DNA of 64,000 bases. It comes from Paraescarpia echinospica (lineage: Eukaryota; Annelida; Polychaeta; Sabellida; Siboglinidae). The position numbers and the translations under genes were made by a program. Where the stretch lies: the NCBI GenBank assembly GCA_020002185.1, contig CM034539.1:27930221-27994220 (forward strand), read 5' to 3'. Under the pieces are notes generated by a model that was not told where the DNA came from, made no database searches, and saw nothing but the letters and a program-made list of their open reading frames with translations. Positions 11,000 through 22,281 of this stretch are shown here, piece by piece. Numbering within the stretch: position 1 is the first letter of the stretch; every line of letters begins with the position of its first letter.

Positions 11000-12282
11000 G
11001 TGCCCGTATATTATATTATGTTTGTGTTTGTGTTATGCATGCGTGCTTACGTGCGAGTATGCTTGTGCTCGTTTATGTGACTTCTTTCTTTGTATAGGTA
11101 GCACGGTCGGGTATCAATAACGTACACCGGGCTGAACAGGCACAAGAAGTAGAAAGGGCAGTTGGCGCCAACAAAAGAGCGAAAACGCGTATGCATCAAA
11201 ACACGTCCGGAAGGTAATGATGATGCATGAGCCGCGTACAGTGGTACGATCTTCAACGTTTTGCCTAGCGACAGGTTTAACTGGTTTATACAGGTTGTCC
11301 GTTCGTTTATCGTTTTATACATTGTAAACTGTAATTAAGCACGCTAATACCTCATGATCTGTTGCAAATGTAGGGCCTACAAACAATTATAATGTAGCAT
11401 GTATGTATATATACATGTACAGGCAATACGCACAAACAAATAACACACACGCACACGCATGCACACGCACATGTACACGTTCACGTGTAGGCACACGTTC
11501 TCACATGAGATATACATTATTGCTGATAAGTGGACCTATGTAATTATTAATGTAGATGGGGTGGCTCTTATGAGAGCAACATTTTGTCTTAACGGGAGTC
11601 ACCGATCTGGAAAAAATATGACTTATTTATTTATTATTTGTAAATATCTCTATGCATACGTATACTATATGATGTTGTGTATTTGTTTCTATGTTTATCA
11701 ATGCCTACGACGTGTATACAACCAAGAACAATGAAATTATGTACATGTGGTCAAATAAACGTTCTTTCTAATATAGTTACCGCCATATATGTTTTAGCGA
11801 AGCAGAAACAACTTTTCAATTCAACAATTCAGTGCTTACAAAAATCACCGAGCTATCGCGGAAATCTCCGAATAGCGAGCTCGGGTAATTCCGACAAAGG
11901 CGTTGACTCGTCGGGGGCGTGATGACGTATCGCATGGCGTATATCCATTTCATAAATTGAAGGCCACGCGGAATTTAATGTTTTCCATTTCATCGTAACT
12001 ATAATTACGCCATCTACATATATGTCGCTGGATGTATGCAGACATTTTGAATACCTGGTAGTTTTTAAGTTATTGACGTTTGAAAATCCTCAGCGCCATG
12101 CACCAGGTCTACCTGTCGCTGGTCACATCCGCACGCTTACAAGAGCGCCCTCTTTCGCATTTCATATAGTTCCTACAGAATGGAGCTATGAATCATTTAG
12201 CGTCAAAACAATCGCCCGTCAAGTTAGTATATTATAAAAAATTAGTGTCAAAAGTTATATTGCATAACTAAAAAAACGACAT
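11000..12282. other. Duplicated flank without recognised genes
   Basis: Matches about 61090-62920 in the right copy, including an (AC)-rich stretch near 11440-11500. I see no splice-bounded coding exon and no complete repeat element. The right copy has an extra inverted insertion relative to the left near 11208 (see 61344-61387). Confidence 0.6.
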
Positions 12283-12580
12283 ATCTTCTATATAATAAAA
12301 CGGCTCATTCTCAATTTGTCTGTGCACCCACATCTTCGATAGTTTTGCACGTACCTGGCTGAAAGTTAAACTCACCACCCGCCCTCTGCCTGTTCCTGAT
12401 TACGTCAGTTAAACGGGGAGCGCGTGCGATATCTAGCAAAAGGTTTGTTCTAACAACTCGGCCATTGACCAATTACAATTTATTAATGCTGGTAAAGATA
12501 ATATGTTGGATGGGTTTGGGGTGTCTGGTACATATGACTGCCTTTTTATTCCGGGTAACGCCGGGTAACTCAGTAATACA
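12283..12580 (+). mobile_element. Helitron-like (non-autonomous) element remnant
   Basis: Begins with ATAAAACGGCTCATTCTC and a segment of the type 'tctgtgcacccacatcttcgatag', and ends with CCGGGTAACGCCGGGTAACT. This combination is typical of non-autonomous Helitron/Helentron-type repeats in animals. The same pair of ends occurs in the right duplicate at 62925-63212, and head-only fragments occur near 90, 53960 and 62395. Class assignment is from remembered end signatures and is tentative. Confidence 0.45.
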
Positions 12581-13437
12581 CAATATATTTCGCTTGCAAC
12601 TTTATAATCCGGTCAGTCACCACTAAAGTCGTTAACCGAAGGGACGACGTGAAAGCAATTAACCAACTGTACATATATCTGCTCATAGTCACGACATTGT
12701 TTCCAAAGCCGCGACCGCCGTATGCGTATGCCAAGACTGTCTGCATGGACGGTTATGAACACGCAGTAACGGTGTCACTTAATTGTGCAACACAGCGTTG
12801 CAGTATTATATAACGACGATATTGTCGATTCCAAGTTGGCCGTTGAAGTATGCATATTATTAGAACATTTACAACATATTAAATGCGCTAATATGCTGGA
12901 TGCTGTTTTACATTTGTTACATATAAACATTAAAATGCGCGTACAGCGAACAATAAGTCATTGATCAAATTGAACCAAATGTATTGCAGCTAGGTTCGTG
13001 GCATTATATACGTGGCTAGCCATTTATTATTATTTACAGTTGTTCTTTTCGATGCCACATTGTTAGAACAGCGTTTTGTTCAACGAAGTCATTGGTACTT
13101 TTAAAAAAAAACCAACGTGTCGTACAAAACCATTAGACACCGTCGTGTTAAAATATGGAACTATAAGGTAAACCAGTGGACTGTAGGCCTACTTAGGCAT
13201 TTGTAACATTTAAATGTCAACTGTAGAGATTTTTGTAGTAAACAATATTAGTGTCTTAGATAATAACATTCATTGTTACAATCGTAATGTGTATATTCAC
13301 GAGAATAGTATTGCTGTGATTTGTGCAGCTGTTTTTGTTTTCTGTTCTTTAACTGCACAAACTGTTTTCTTTTTGATAAATAATTGTTCAACTTGCGCCA
13401 TGAAATTACATATGTATGTTATGAAATGACATATTTA
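12581..13437. other. No gene recognised; contains the right edge of the duplicated block
   Basis: The duplication ends near 12897. From there to the CR1-like element the sequence is AT-rich and unique within the window, with only short ORFs. Confidence 0.6.
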
Positions 13438-16030
13438 ACAATATTTAACAAGATTGCCACCCTGAGAATTAACTCTAGGTGGCAGGTGGACAAAGAAACC
13501 CTTTGGCTTATCGAGAGTCCGACTCTTTTATCTATGTGTATACCACCCTTCTCAAATGTGTCAATTTTATTTTTAAACATATTCACGCTACTAGCACCAC
13601 ACAATCAGCAGATAATCTGTTCCATTCATTTACAGTCCTTTGTGGAAATGAGAACTTTCATATATCTAATCTACACTGCTCCTTTACTAATATAACTTCA
13701 TGTCCTCTAGTCCTTCTATCGTTCTGAACTGAGAAAAAATTATTTTTGGCAATATTTTTATAACCATTCATTATTTTAAACACTTCTATCTGATCTCCTC
13801 TTAATCTCTTGGTCCCTAGTGTTGTTAAGCCGCCTTTTTAGGCGTATTTCGCAAATAAGATCCCTCAGTTTTAGTATCATTTTAGTTGCTCTCCTCTGCA
13901 CTCTTTCTAGCATATCTATGTCCTTCCTGCGATAAGGCCTCCACGCTTAAATACAATATTCTAAATGAGGCCTAAGTATTGTTTTGTACAGCGGTATTAT
14001 TAGCTCTTTTTCCTTATACGTTATGTTTCGCCTAATTAATCCAAGGATTTGATTTCCCTTTGAAGCTGCAATTCCGCACTGCTCTGAAACCTTCATATCA
14101 GCACTAAAGGTTAACCCTAAGTCTTTTTCTTTTACAGTAGTACTTAGTACAGTAACCCCCAGTGTATATTCTACCTCTTCATTCCCATGTCCTGCGCGGA
14201 GGCATTTACATTTCCCAAAATTGAACAGCATTTGCCACTTTTCAGACCATTTGATCAACTTGTCAGGATCATCTTATAAATGTTGTCTATCTCCATCACT
14301 TTTAATCCTTCTAAACACTTTTGTATCATCCGCAAATTTCAACATCTTGCTTGTTATTTCATCATCCAAATCGTTGATATATATTAAGAATAATATAGGT
14401 CTACATCATGGGTCATATCTACCCACTTAGTGATGTCTTCCAAAAAACATAACATATTTGTTAAGCAAGACCTCGCTTTAAAAAACCCATGTTGAGATGG
14501 GTTTATCAAGTTATGTTTAACAAGAAAATCCACCATGTGATCTTTAAGTAGTCTTTCTAATAATTTGCAAATCACTGATGTTAAACTCATTGGTCTATAA
14601 TTCTCTGACTTGTTTCTCTAACCTTTTTTAAAAAACAGTATAATGTTGCTTCTTTCCATTCTAAACGAACCACTCCCTCTTCTAATGACAAATTGAAAAC
14701 TTTTGCAAGCGGTACGCTAATTTGTTCTACAATTTCCAATAGTAGTTTGGGCGGAATTCCATCCAATCCAGGTGATTTATTATCCTTCATAGCCCTTATT
14801 TTCTTAGCTACCATTTCCGGGGTTACAATTTATTTTCCTAAATAGTCTGAATCTGCCCCCTTGAACTTAGCCTCTGGTACTGGCAGTGAACTAATATCTT
14901 CTCTGGTAAACACTGAACTAAAGTTCTCATTCAGGTCTTCTGCCAATAAGAATCCCTCTGATATTATATTTCCAGCACTATCTTCTACAGGACCGACCTT
15001 ATCTTGAACTTTCTGTTTGCTTCGAACATAAGCATAAAAACTCTTGCTGTCATGTTTTATATTACTAGCTAATTGTTGTTCATAGCTTCTCTTTGAATTT
15101 CTAATTTCATATGTAGCTTGGTTAAGTGCTTCTTTATAACTGTTGTATTATTCTTGGAAATTTCTCATATACTGGTTTTTAGTATTTCTTTCTGATTTTA
15201 CTTTGATGGTAAACTGTATCTGGTTGTGATCACTACTGCCCAGTGGCTCACATATCCTGACATTGTCAACTAATTCATTCTGTGAGTAAAAAATTATGCC
15301 TAACACATTCTCACCCCTGATTGGTTCTAGCACATGTTGAGAAAGGAAAGTATCTTGAACTAAAACTAAAAACGTGTGGCCCTCACTCCTCACTTTCCAT
15401 TTATGTGCCCGTGGATAAAATCCCCCATAATAATACAGTCCCGTTTGCTTACTTCCCTTATAGTGTTTTGTGTTTTTTCATTCTCTTCTATGCTTATGTT
15501 TGGACTTCGATAAACTAACCCAACTGTTAACGTTAAGTTTCCTGTAACTATGTTACACCAAACAGCTTCTTAGTAATCTGCTTCTCTTTCTAATTGTATT
15601 CATTAGCCTGGTTAGATTCTTTAATATATAAAATAACTCCACCTCCCTTTCTTCCTATTCTTTCTTTTCTAAACATTACATATCCTGTCAGTCCCAATTC
15701 GGCATCTGATATATCGGTGGTGGTCCGGGATTCGGTCATACCTATTATGTGAGGGTCAATATCTTCTACCATTATGTTTAGTTCATTTCTTTTGTTTACT
15801 ATACTCCTTGCATTTAAACAAACACATTTATATCCAGCTTCAGAAGAGTTTTCCAGACTGTTCTTTGTTGATTTATTTGTGCTGTCTTTATTTATGCCTC
15901 CAGTTTCAGGCTTTTCTGTGAGTCTCCCCTGCGAATCTAGTTTAAATAGATGCAACCTGTCCCACTGTCAACATATCGCAGCAGGTTCTCTGAGAAAACT
16001 GCTGCCCCCTTTCCACTAAGATGGAGGCCA
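13438..16030 (-). mobile_element. CR1-like non-LTR retrotransposon, degenerate, longer copy
   Basis: Read on the minus strand: a stretch ending in SGKGAAVFSENLLRYVDSG near 16010-15945, resembling the end of a CR1 first ORF. Next come endonuclease pieces CVCLNARSIVNKRNEL and YVMFRKERIGRKGGGVILYI (15955-15590) and LGSSDHNQIQFTI (15393-15148). The reverse transcriptase follows: AMKDNKSPGLDGIPPKLLL (14814-14587), SLTSVICKLLERLLKDHMVD (14590-14384) and LGLIRRNITYKEKELIIPL (14258-13947). Several frames and stops are needed, so it is inactive. The 3' end has two copies of a TTGTTAAATA tail repeat at about 13431-13450, where the nested copy at 6166-8091 has one. The two copies are the same family. 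Confidence 0.88.
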
Positions 16031-16984
16031 TCTCAAAATCATCAAAAACACCACCGACGGTTAGGGATAAGTGAAGTGAGATATCGCCACACACAATGAC
16101 GTGGTACTTACGTTGAGTTTTCCCTAGGGGTATATGCGTCCATAGCTGCGACTGAGTCAGCCCAACGAGTTCCCCTCGCACGTTCGTTCTTTCTGCTAGA
16201 TGCGGATGCCACTGAATCGTGGTTGGAACGTCGGGTTGAAACGTCGTCACGCATGACAGACTCGCTTTTGCCCTGGATAACAACGGCTTTATATATGACT
16301 GCACACCATGACGTTCGCGATAACCGAAATTGTGTTGTCAGAGAAAAAAGTCTAGGCTCCAAATCTAGGCTAAGGCTCATGTGACCTCAGCCATTATCCA
16401 TCTTGCAGGCTGCGAGAATGCTTCTTTATTATCATATAGACCTTTGTCGATACGAATTATAGATAATGAAACTTGGTCAATGGTTTACATAAAATTCAAT
16501 AGTAATTCTGAGAATACATTATTTTCTTCAAATATATGTAATTATGTACCCAGTAACAGGTTTTTGTGAAGCCGTTACGGGGTCCACCTTCCCCCGATCT
16601 CCCCTATAATGTGGGTAACTTGTGCATCTTCAATGTCAATCAAGATTTGCCGTACACAGTGTTTTCATGTCTTTCACGCTGGCTATGTGTCCTTGTAAAA
16701 TCCTGCTATGTCCTTGTGACATTCTTCTGATTCTAAAAGAAGTCATAATTAGTTGTAACTATCTCGAAAAGAATGAGAAACGTAAACGAAGCAATCACGT
16801 GACATCGCAATTTTGTCGTAGTAATCCTAGACATCCCCCTTTCAGACAGTTTATGTGAAGATTGCAAACGAATGTTTTTTTTCAAAATGGGATCAAACAC
16901 TACATATCGTAAGCGAAACTATGTAAATATAGCCCATGTTTTCGGTTGCTGACCGTGTTAAATGGTAAATGTCAGCGTGAACAC
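16031..16984. other. No gene recognised
   Basis: May include the 5' untranslated or first-ORF region of the CR1-like element up to about 16380 (minus strand), but I cannot match it to anything. The remainder is AT-rich with only short ORFs. Confidence 0.4.
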
Positions 16985-18880
16985 GGCATAAATAATAATA
17001 ATAATAATAATAAATAACTTCTTAAGCGCCAATATCCTAAGGCAATCCGAGCTCAGCGGCGCACCAAAACCAAAGGATTAAGCATTCTCGTACTCGTGTG
17101 CTAGGCGAAATTCGTCAACAAATGGATGGATGTGCTAGGAAGCTAGGGAGGATAGGCGATATTGAAAACATAGGTTTTGAGGTGACGACGAAATGTAACA
17201 ATATTTTCTGCTAATTTAATATTAGACGACCGAAGTTGTCTGGCTTGTCTGGCTGGTGTGAGCATTGAGTGTAAATAACTAGGTTGTTTGGATGAAAGGG
17301 CTTGGTAGGTGATTGTGCAGATCTTAAACATAATGCGATATCGCACGGGGAGCCAATGCAGTGATTTTAGAAGTGGCACTGAGCGGGAGAATCGAGGAGA
17401 TTGTGTGACTACCCTTGCTAAACAATTTTGGACGCGTTGCAGTTTTGCAATATCTTTGATAGCAATATTATGAAGGAGGGAATTGCAATAATCTAATCTG
17501 CTGCTAACAAGAGCTGTTGCGATAGTTTTAGCGACAGAAAGCGACATATGTCGGCGAATGCGGCGAAGATCACGGATATGATAAAAACAGCAACGGCACG
17601 TTTGGGATATGTGTTGTCTGAAATTGAAGTAGCAATCAAAGGTCACTCCTAGATTCCGTACTGATGCTGATGGTGTGATAGTTTGACTCAGGATGCATGT
17701 TGGAAAAAAGTCATTTAGTTTACCTTGCTGCATTGGAGTACCAATGATGAGGAATTCAGTTTTGTCTGCATTTAACTTTAATTTACTATCGGTCATCCTT
17801 GAAAAAACATCTTGGAGACAATCGTTGAGTCGGTTTAGAGAATGACTTATATCGGGCGTGGCCAATGAAATGTAGATCTGTGTGTCATCTGCATAAAGGT
17901 GATGATCCAAGTTATGATTTTGGATTACAGAGCTGAGTGGCGTAGTGTAGAGAATGAAAAGCAAAGGCCCAAGAACGGAACCCTGGGGAATGCCACATGA
18001 AGTGGGGAGTGAGGTTGAAAAGTAATTATCTATCTTTATACATTGATGTCTATTGGTTAGATATGAAGAAAACCAGGTCAGAGCTGTGCCAGATATGCCA
18101 TACCACAATGATAAACGTTTGACAAGAGTGCTGTGATCAATGGTATCAAAGGCGGCAGACAGATCAAGCAAGGTAAGTGCAGTTATTTTGCCTTTATCAA
18201 TGTTTAATATAACATCATTGTGTACTTTTAGGAGAGCAGTCTCAGTAGAATGAAATTGTTTGTATGCTGATTGGAGCACACTGGATAAACAAGTTGAGCT
18301 ATTATGACGCCTTAGACGGCTTGCTACGACTTTCTCAAGTATCTTAGAAATAAAGCTAAGATTAGAAATTGGCCTATAATTTTTGAAATCATCTTTTGGC
18401 AGAGTAGTCTTCTTGAGAACAAGATTTACATGTGCGTGTTTAAAATCATCTGGGAATTTACCCGAACTTAGTGATAAATTTATGATATTCGTTATTGTAC
18501 CAAGTAAAGAGTCAAGACATGCTTTTAGTAGTATGGTTGGTAATGGATCGAGATCGCATGACTTATTTGGGGAGGACATTATTATTTTCCTCACTTCATC
18601 AACTGTGGCTGGCTCAAACAATACAAGTGGAGAATTTACTTGTGGGGAGTCCACATTTACAGTACTTAAAGTGTGACATGGAAAAGCAGAACGTATAAGA
18701 CTTATTTTATCTTTGAAATGACTAGAAAACGAGTCACACAGAGATTTGACTGACACATGACTAGGTAGAGATGGAGGCGGCCGTCTATGTAAAATATGAT
18801 TTATGCAGTTCCATAGCTGACGTGGGTTATCAGAGTTACTCGAGACCATGTTTGTGTAATAATGGCTTCTCCAATCATAA
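16985..18880 (-). mobile_element. L2-like non-LTR retrotransposon, 5'-truncated, recent
   Basis: On the minus strand the element runs from about 18880 to a (TTA)n tail at 16988-17013, preceded by a GCGCC-rich 3' untranslated region. It belongs to the same family as 5365-9740 (shared YYTNMV, DNPRQLWNCIN and LYADDTQIY blocks, same tail). The endonuclease is missing, the usual result of incomplete target-primed reverse transcription. The reverse transcriptase frame is unbroken, which makes this the youngest-looking LINE in the window. Confidence 0.9.
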
Positions 18881-18999
18881 CCGAGTGATTCGTGCTTGCG
18901 AGATTCTAAACTGTTTACCCGTTGCCCCAGAAATACCAATCTGGTTTGACATATGTGATACGAACACTTGGTGATAAATCGTGTCAAATACCACATCAA
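17143..18999 (-). CDS. LINE reverse transcriptase (endonuclease-truncated ORF2)
   Basis: A single open frame of 618 codons. About the first 40 residues (18999-18880) do not match the L2-like copies and probably lie outside the insertion. From HYYTNMVSSNSDNPRQLWN onward it is a typical L2/CR1-type reverse transcriptase: SPNKSCDLDPLPTILLKACL, NYRPISNLSFISKILEKVVA, ALTLLDLSAAFDTIDH (first catalytic Asp), GIPQGSVLGPLLFILYTTPL and [12 protein letters not shown] (YADD, second and third Asp). The C-terminal domain has RLDYCNSLLHNI, LQRVQNCLARVVT and LHWLPVRYRIMFKICT, and ends in RRHLKTYVFNIAYPP. There is no stop or frameshift. Without its endonuclease and 5' region it is unlikely to be autonomous. 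Confidence 0.85.
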   Translation of the reverse strand: MMWYLTRFITKCSYHICQTRLVFLGQRVNSLESRKHESLGYDWRSHYYTNMVSSNSDNPRQLWNCINHILHRRPPPSLPSHVSVKSLCDSFSSHFKDKISLIRSAFPCHTLSTVNVDSPQVNSPLVLFEPATVDEVRKIIMSSPNKSCDLDPLPTILLKACLDSLLGTITNIINLSLSSGKFPDDFKHAHVNLVLKKTTLPKDDFKNYRPISNLSFISKILEKVVASRLRRHNSSTCLSSVLQSAYKQFHSTETALLKVHNDVILNIDKGKITALTLLDLSAAFDTIDHSTLVKRLSLWYGISGTALTWFSSYLTNRHQCIKIDNYFSTSLPTSCGIPQGSVLGPLLFILYTTPLSSVIQNHNLDHHLYADDTQIYISLATPDISHSLNRLNDCLQDVFSRMTDSKLKLNADKTEFLIIGTPMQQGKLNDFFPTCILSQTITPSASVRNLGVTFDCYFNFRQHISQTCRCCFYHIRDLRRIRRHMSLSVAKTIATALVSSRLDYCNSLLHNIAIKDIAKLQRVQNCLARVVTQSPRFSRSVPLLKSLHWLPVRYRIMFKICTITYQALSSKQPSYLHSMLTPARQARQLRSSNIKLAENIVTFRRHLKTYVFNIAYPP

Positions 19000-20384
19000 G
19001 TCACACTAAACCAGAGAGGAGACCAGAGTTTGCCACTAATGAAAATATGTTCCTGTTCCACAGAACCAGCAAGTTCAACAAGTTGCTGGTCCTGCTGAAA
19101 AGTTACTGGTCCTGGGAATATTTGGTCAAGGGTGCTTTTTGTTTTATTTTGTGTAATATTTAATAAACCTATTCATTTTGATTAATTTGTGTTATATTTA
19201 ATAAAATGTACATTTGTATTAATGTCATTTACGGAGGAAATGAGACAATTCAATGTCATTAGTAATTTATTTCCCTCTCAATATCACATATGTCAGTCAC
19301 ATATAAACATAAAATGGCATACTGGCAGTTGAAAGTTTTAATGAACATCAGCACATATCAGCAAAGAGTCCTCAATTTTACTGATCTGATCGAAATGCCG
19401 AACCAATGATTTTGTATCGATTCATCGAGCATATACGCATCATACCGAACATTGCATGTTAAACACCGTTTCATTGGTTGTCGCACGTCTTCGGTCTACG
19501 ATCCAACGAATCCGCGAAAGTCCAACTTGTCATTAATTGATTCAAACTATGGCTGAACCAGACGCTGCAGTGTGGTTTTGTATAAAGAAAATGAAGTTTG
19601 GCGCTGCTTCCCAAAAGGAAGTAACAACATTTAAATTGTCCGACATTATCAAGAATGTCATTTCCCGTGTTTGTAGCGACGCCGCAAATGATTTGAGTAC
19701 GTTTGTCTTTCACAGAAATATCAACATGGCTGACAAGGAGATTCATGTAAGACACTCCGTGATTGGCCAGGATTGGTGATCTCTGCAAATCTCGACCAAT
19801 CAGGTCATGCGTATCAATGACACCGTAGTTTGCTTGTGAAGATTCCCGTCTCTCAGTCAGGCAAGCCTTTCGGCAGTTTCGTACTTGCGCGATTAAGGCT
19901 ACGAATGACACATGCGAATAATCAGACCGCAGGACCAGTAACTTTTTTTTTTCTCGGTCCGACGTCAAATAAATCGGTCACGGACCGAGGGACCGACGTT
20001 AATTTCGAAACCTGCAGGAGACACTAATAAAGTACCAGCGTTTGACGTAATTGCCGATCTGGTTGGCTTGTGCAGTTTTCTATATACAGGTCGCTGTCAA
20101 TTTCGCCACAGTGGCGTTGAACAAACTTGAATTACGAGAAGCACTGCAAGAGTGAAATCAGGTGTTTGCGAGGCATGGGCTGAAGATTACCTTGGACAAA
20201 GCATAAATGGTGTAATTGGACATAAAAGAGGTGAATTAGATCAAGCGGCGGCGGGTGGCGTGATGTACACGCGAATAATACTCGCACTGTCAGGTAGTGA
20301 TTCATACAGCTAAGTGACGCAACGTAGAGTGAACGAACGAACCCGGGTTCTCTCGATCGCGAGTCCGAAAACAACCCTCCAGAT
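18881..20384. other. No confident gene; overlapping weak ORFs
   Basis: An ATG at 19549 opens 76 codons on the plus strand and a 165-codon ORF covers 19471-19968 on the minus strand. Neither has a domain I recognise, and they shadow each other. Paired CCAAT/ATTGG words near 19760-19805 could be promoter-like, but this is weak. A poly-T tract lies near 19945. Confidence 0.35.
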
Positions 20385-20690
20385 CTACTGGCCAGACACG
20401 ATCAACAACATTGACTGACGGAGGTGGACACACAAACTGCCTGCCGAAGATGAAATCAGACGAAGAAGATAGGGATGAATTGGACACATGCTCCGGAAAC
20501 CAGCATCAAGCATCGCCAGACAAGCTCTGACATGAAATCCCCAAGGCAAGTGAAAATTAAAGAGGCCGGCCGGAGAATACATATCGAGGGACCTCCAGGC
20601 AGACACCAGGAAGATGGGCTACATCTGGAAACAGCAGGAGAGAAGTAGCCAGGACAGGGAACTCTGGAGAGGTGTTGTCGACGGCATAAT
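20385..20690 (+). mobile_element. LINE C-terminal fragment, degenerate
   Basis: Plus-strand frame from about 20475 reads IGHMLRKPASSIARQALT, then a stop where these proteins have Trp, then NPQGK, another stop, and later RDLQADTRKMGYIWKQQE and RELWRGVVDG. This is the standard carboxy-terminal end of RTE/Jockey-like LINE reverse transcriptases. Nonsense changes show it is dead. No upstream reverse transcriptase is visible. Confidence 0.7.
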
Positions 20691-21240
20691 TATGATACTT
20701 GTAGTCAGAAAATTATATGTTCCCCGGGAGGACCGATTGGCATAAGTAAAATAAGGTATAACTAAACTGGTAAGACACTCTGTATGCAGGGACTGCTTCG
20801 TAAGGGGGGTGGTCATTAAAGTCGGTCTCAATTCGATTGACACATTTCCTGTAGTTGGCGAGGTGTTCACAGTCACGGGAATGGACAGGGATAAGTGCGA
20901 TTCTACGGTTCTTCAACATCCTTATTAGCAGAGGATCGAGGAGCAAATGCTGTATCATTTTGTAATGCTGTTTCTGACCTGATCATCAGAGGCTGACGAC
21001 ATCTCGGAGATGACAACGGGACTTGGCACTAGCATAGGTAGCGACGGATGTCTGCGTGACTCGAGTTTGCTGGTGCACAAGCCATAGCGAAGGCAATGGA
21101 CATCCCAGGGGGAACTTCCATGTAGACGAAGAGCTGCATAAAAGACACTACAAACGAATGCCGGCCCCGAAGGCGATTAGAGATTGTGTCAGGGACTATG
21201 GCTGGTACGTCGGGTCTTGCACAGTTTAATTGTTGCCACT
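20691..21240. other. No gene recognised
   Basis: Both strands carry only short ORFs without recognisable domains. Confidence 0.4.
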
Positions 21241-21425
21241 CACATGTGCTTGTATACTTGCATACTTGCATACTTGCATACTTGCATACATGCATACAAC
21301 CATGTTATACGTATACATACGTACGTACAAACGTACATACGTATATAGGCCTACATACATACACATATACATACATACATACATACATACATACATACAT
21401 ACATACATGCATGCATACATATATA
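21241..21425. repeat. CTTGCATA and CATA tandem repeats
   Basis: Five or so 8-bp units of CTTGCATA at about 21253-21292 are followed by a CATA tetranucleotide run at about 21354-21412. The short ORFs rich in Tyr, His and Cys here are artefacts. Confidence 0.85.
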
Positions 21426-21617
21426 CCGCCAATGAGGAGAGGTTATACCATAGGTATCCTAGATGTGGTGCGAACGACAACAGTTGGATAGAAAGAATTT
21501 ATTGCTCCAACTTCGTCTGGAACATTAACATACAACACGCACGAAGTCGAGCGATAATAAAGAGGCCTACCAGAGCGAGGTTCATACATTCCGCTGGGTG
21601 ACAGAGCTCCTGTTAGA

Positions 21618-21836
21618 AAAGGTAAAGGTAAAGGTAAGTTCTTATATAGCGCAGTATCCAGTCCTCAGGACTGCTCAAAGCGCTTTACACTTTGCTCCCT
21701 GGCAGACCTATTCAATCGAACACCATCTCGACTTCTCTGGGAAGCATCCAGCCACGCTGCAATTAATGCGCGAAGACTATTCGTACACAAATATCCACCA
21801 CTGTCTGTAGCCAGGTACTCATTCATCCAGCTGACG
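21618..21836 (+). repeat. Interspersed repeat of the AAAGCGCTTTAC type
   Basis: Starts with three AAGGTA units, then 'cttatatagcgcagtatccag', 'caaagcgctttacac' and finally 'gccaggtactcattcatcc'. This arrangement is a common interspersed repeat of marine invertebrate genomes, SINE- or LINE-tail-like. I recognise the signature but cannot name the family. Confidence 0.45.
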
Positions 21837-21839
21837 CTA

Positions 21840-22120
21840 GCGTAACAAAACTAACATATATGCCACTAGATGTCAGCACACTTGCTGGCGTGACGTCTTT
21901 TTCTTCTTCAGTGTGTATAAATAGTAAAGGCCAACGTTCTATCTATACTACTAAATACGGTAAACGACTGCACAGAAATGACTAGAGTACACTGTCCACC
22001 ATGGCTAAACGTTTATTTACGAAACATAACGATCAGGACTAAACGGTTCGACATTATAAAGTATAGCCGTCAGCGGGTAGACTGCCATTAAGCAACTAAA
22101 CAGGGGATTATTCTGCCACA
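21840..22120 (-). mobile_element. Possible 3' LTR of the Ty3-like element
   Basis: On the minus strand this lies just after the end of the integrase ORF (stop at 22282). It starts with TGTGGCAG at 22120, has AATAAA at 22017-22012 and a TATA-like 'atttatac' near 21920. No second LTR copy is present because the 5' end of the element is missing, so the boundaries cannot be confirmed. Confidence 0.3.
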
Positions 22121-22281
22121 GAACTAAATCATACTACAAATCGTACGTAACTATTAGTCTCATTGTATGTAATCACGTGAACACTGTTCTCCAGTGGATT
22201 CTTCTATTACACAAATCATGTTAGAACTAACACTAATGTTCAGGTCACTAGATGGTCTCATAATCAGCAAACCACTTGGGC

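Larger units (their letters stand above)
1..12897. repeat. Left copy of a large segmental duplication
   Basis: This block aligns by eye with about 53866-63561. Anchors are 1-5345 with 53871-58895, 5365-5905 with 60553-61090, and 11000-12897 with 61090-63561. Both copies carry, in the same order, intron 1 and exon 1 of a choline-transporter-like gene, a (GAGT)n tract, an imperfect inverted repeat, the same L2-like LINE insertion and a Helitron-like fragment. Similarity stops just after the shared words 'atgcgctaatatg' at 12882-12894 and 63546-63558. Counting exon 1 alone gives 7 differences in 166 bases. The left copy lacks about 1.65 kb present on the right (58900-60550) and holds about 5.1 kb absent on the right (5905-11000). 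Confidence 0.9.

Noticed and set aside
10286..11120. Six overlapping ORFs of 190-258 codons with Cys-Met-Arg-Val-His or His-Ala-Cys-Thr-Arg repeats
   Set aside because: All six frames of a stop-free 10-bp satellite are open; no gene evidence.
13419..13727. Short ORFs matching between 7755-8118 and 13384-13727
   Set aside because: They are the 3' ends of two CR1-like copies read in the wrong frame or strand.
19471..20030. Overlapping ORFs on both strands (76 and 165 codons)
   Set aside because: No recognisable domain, no clear splice sites, mutual shadowing; kept only as a gap note.
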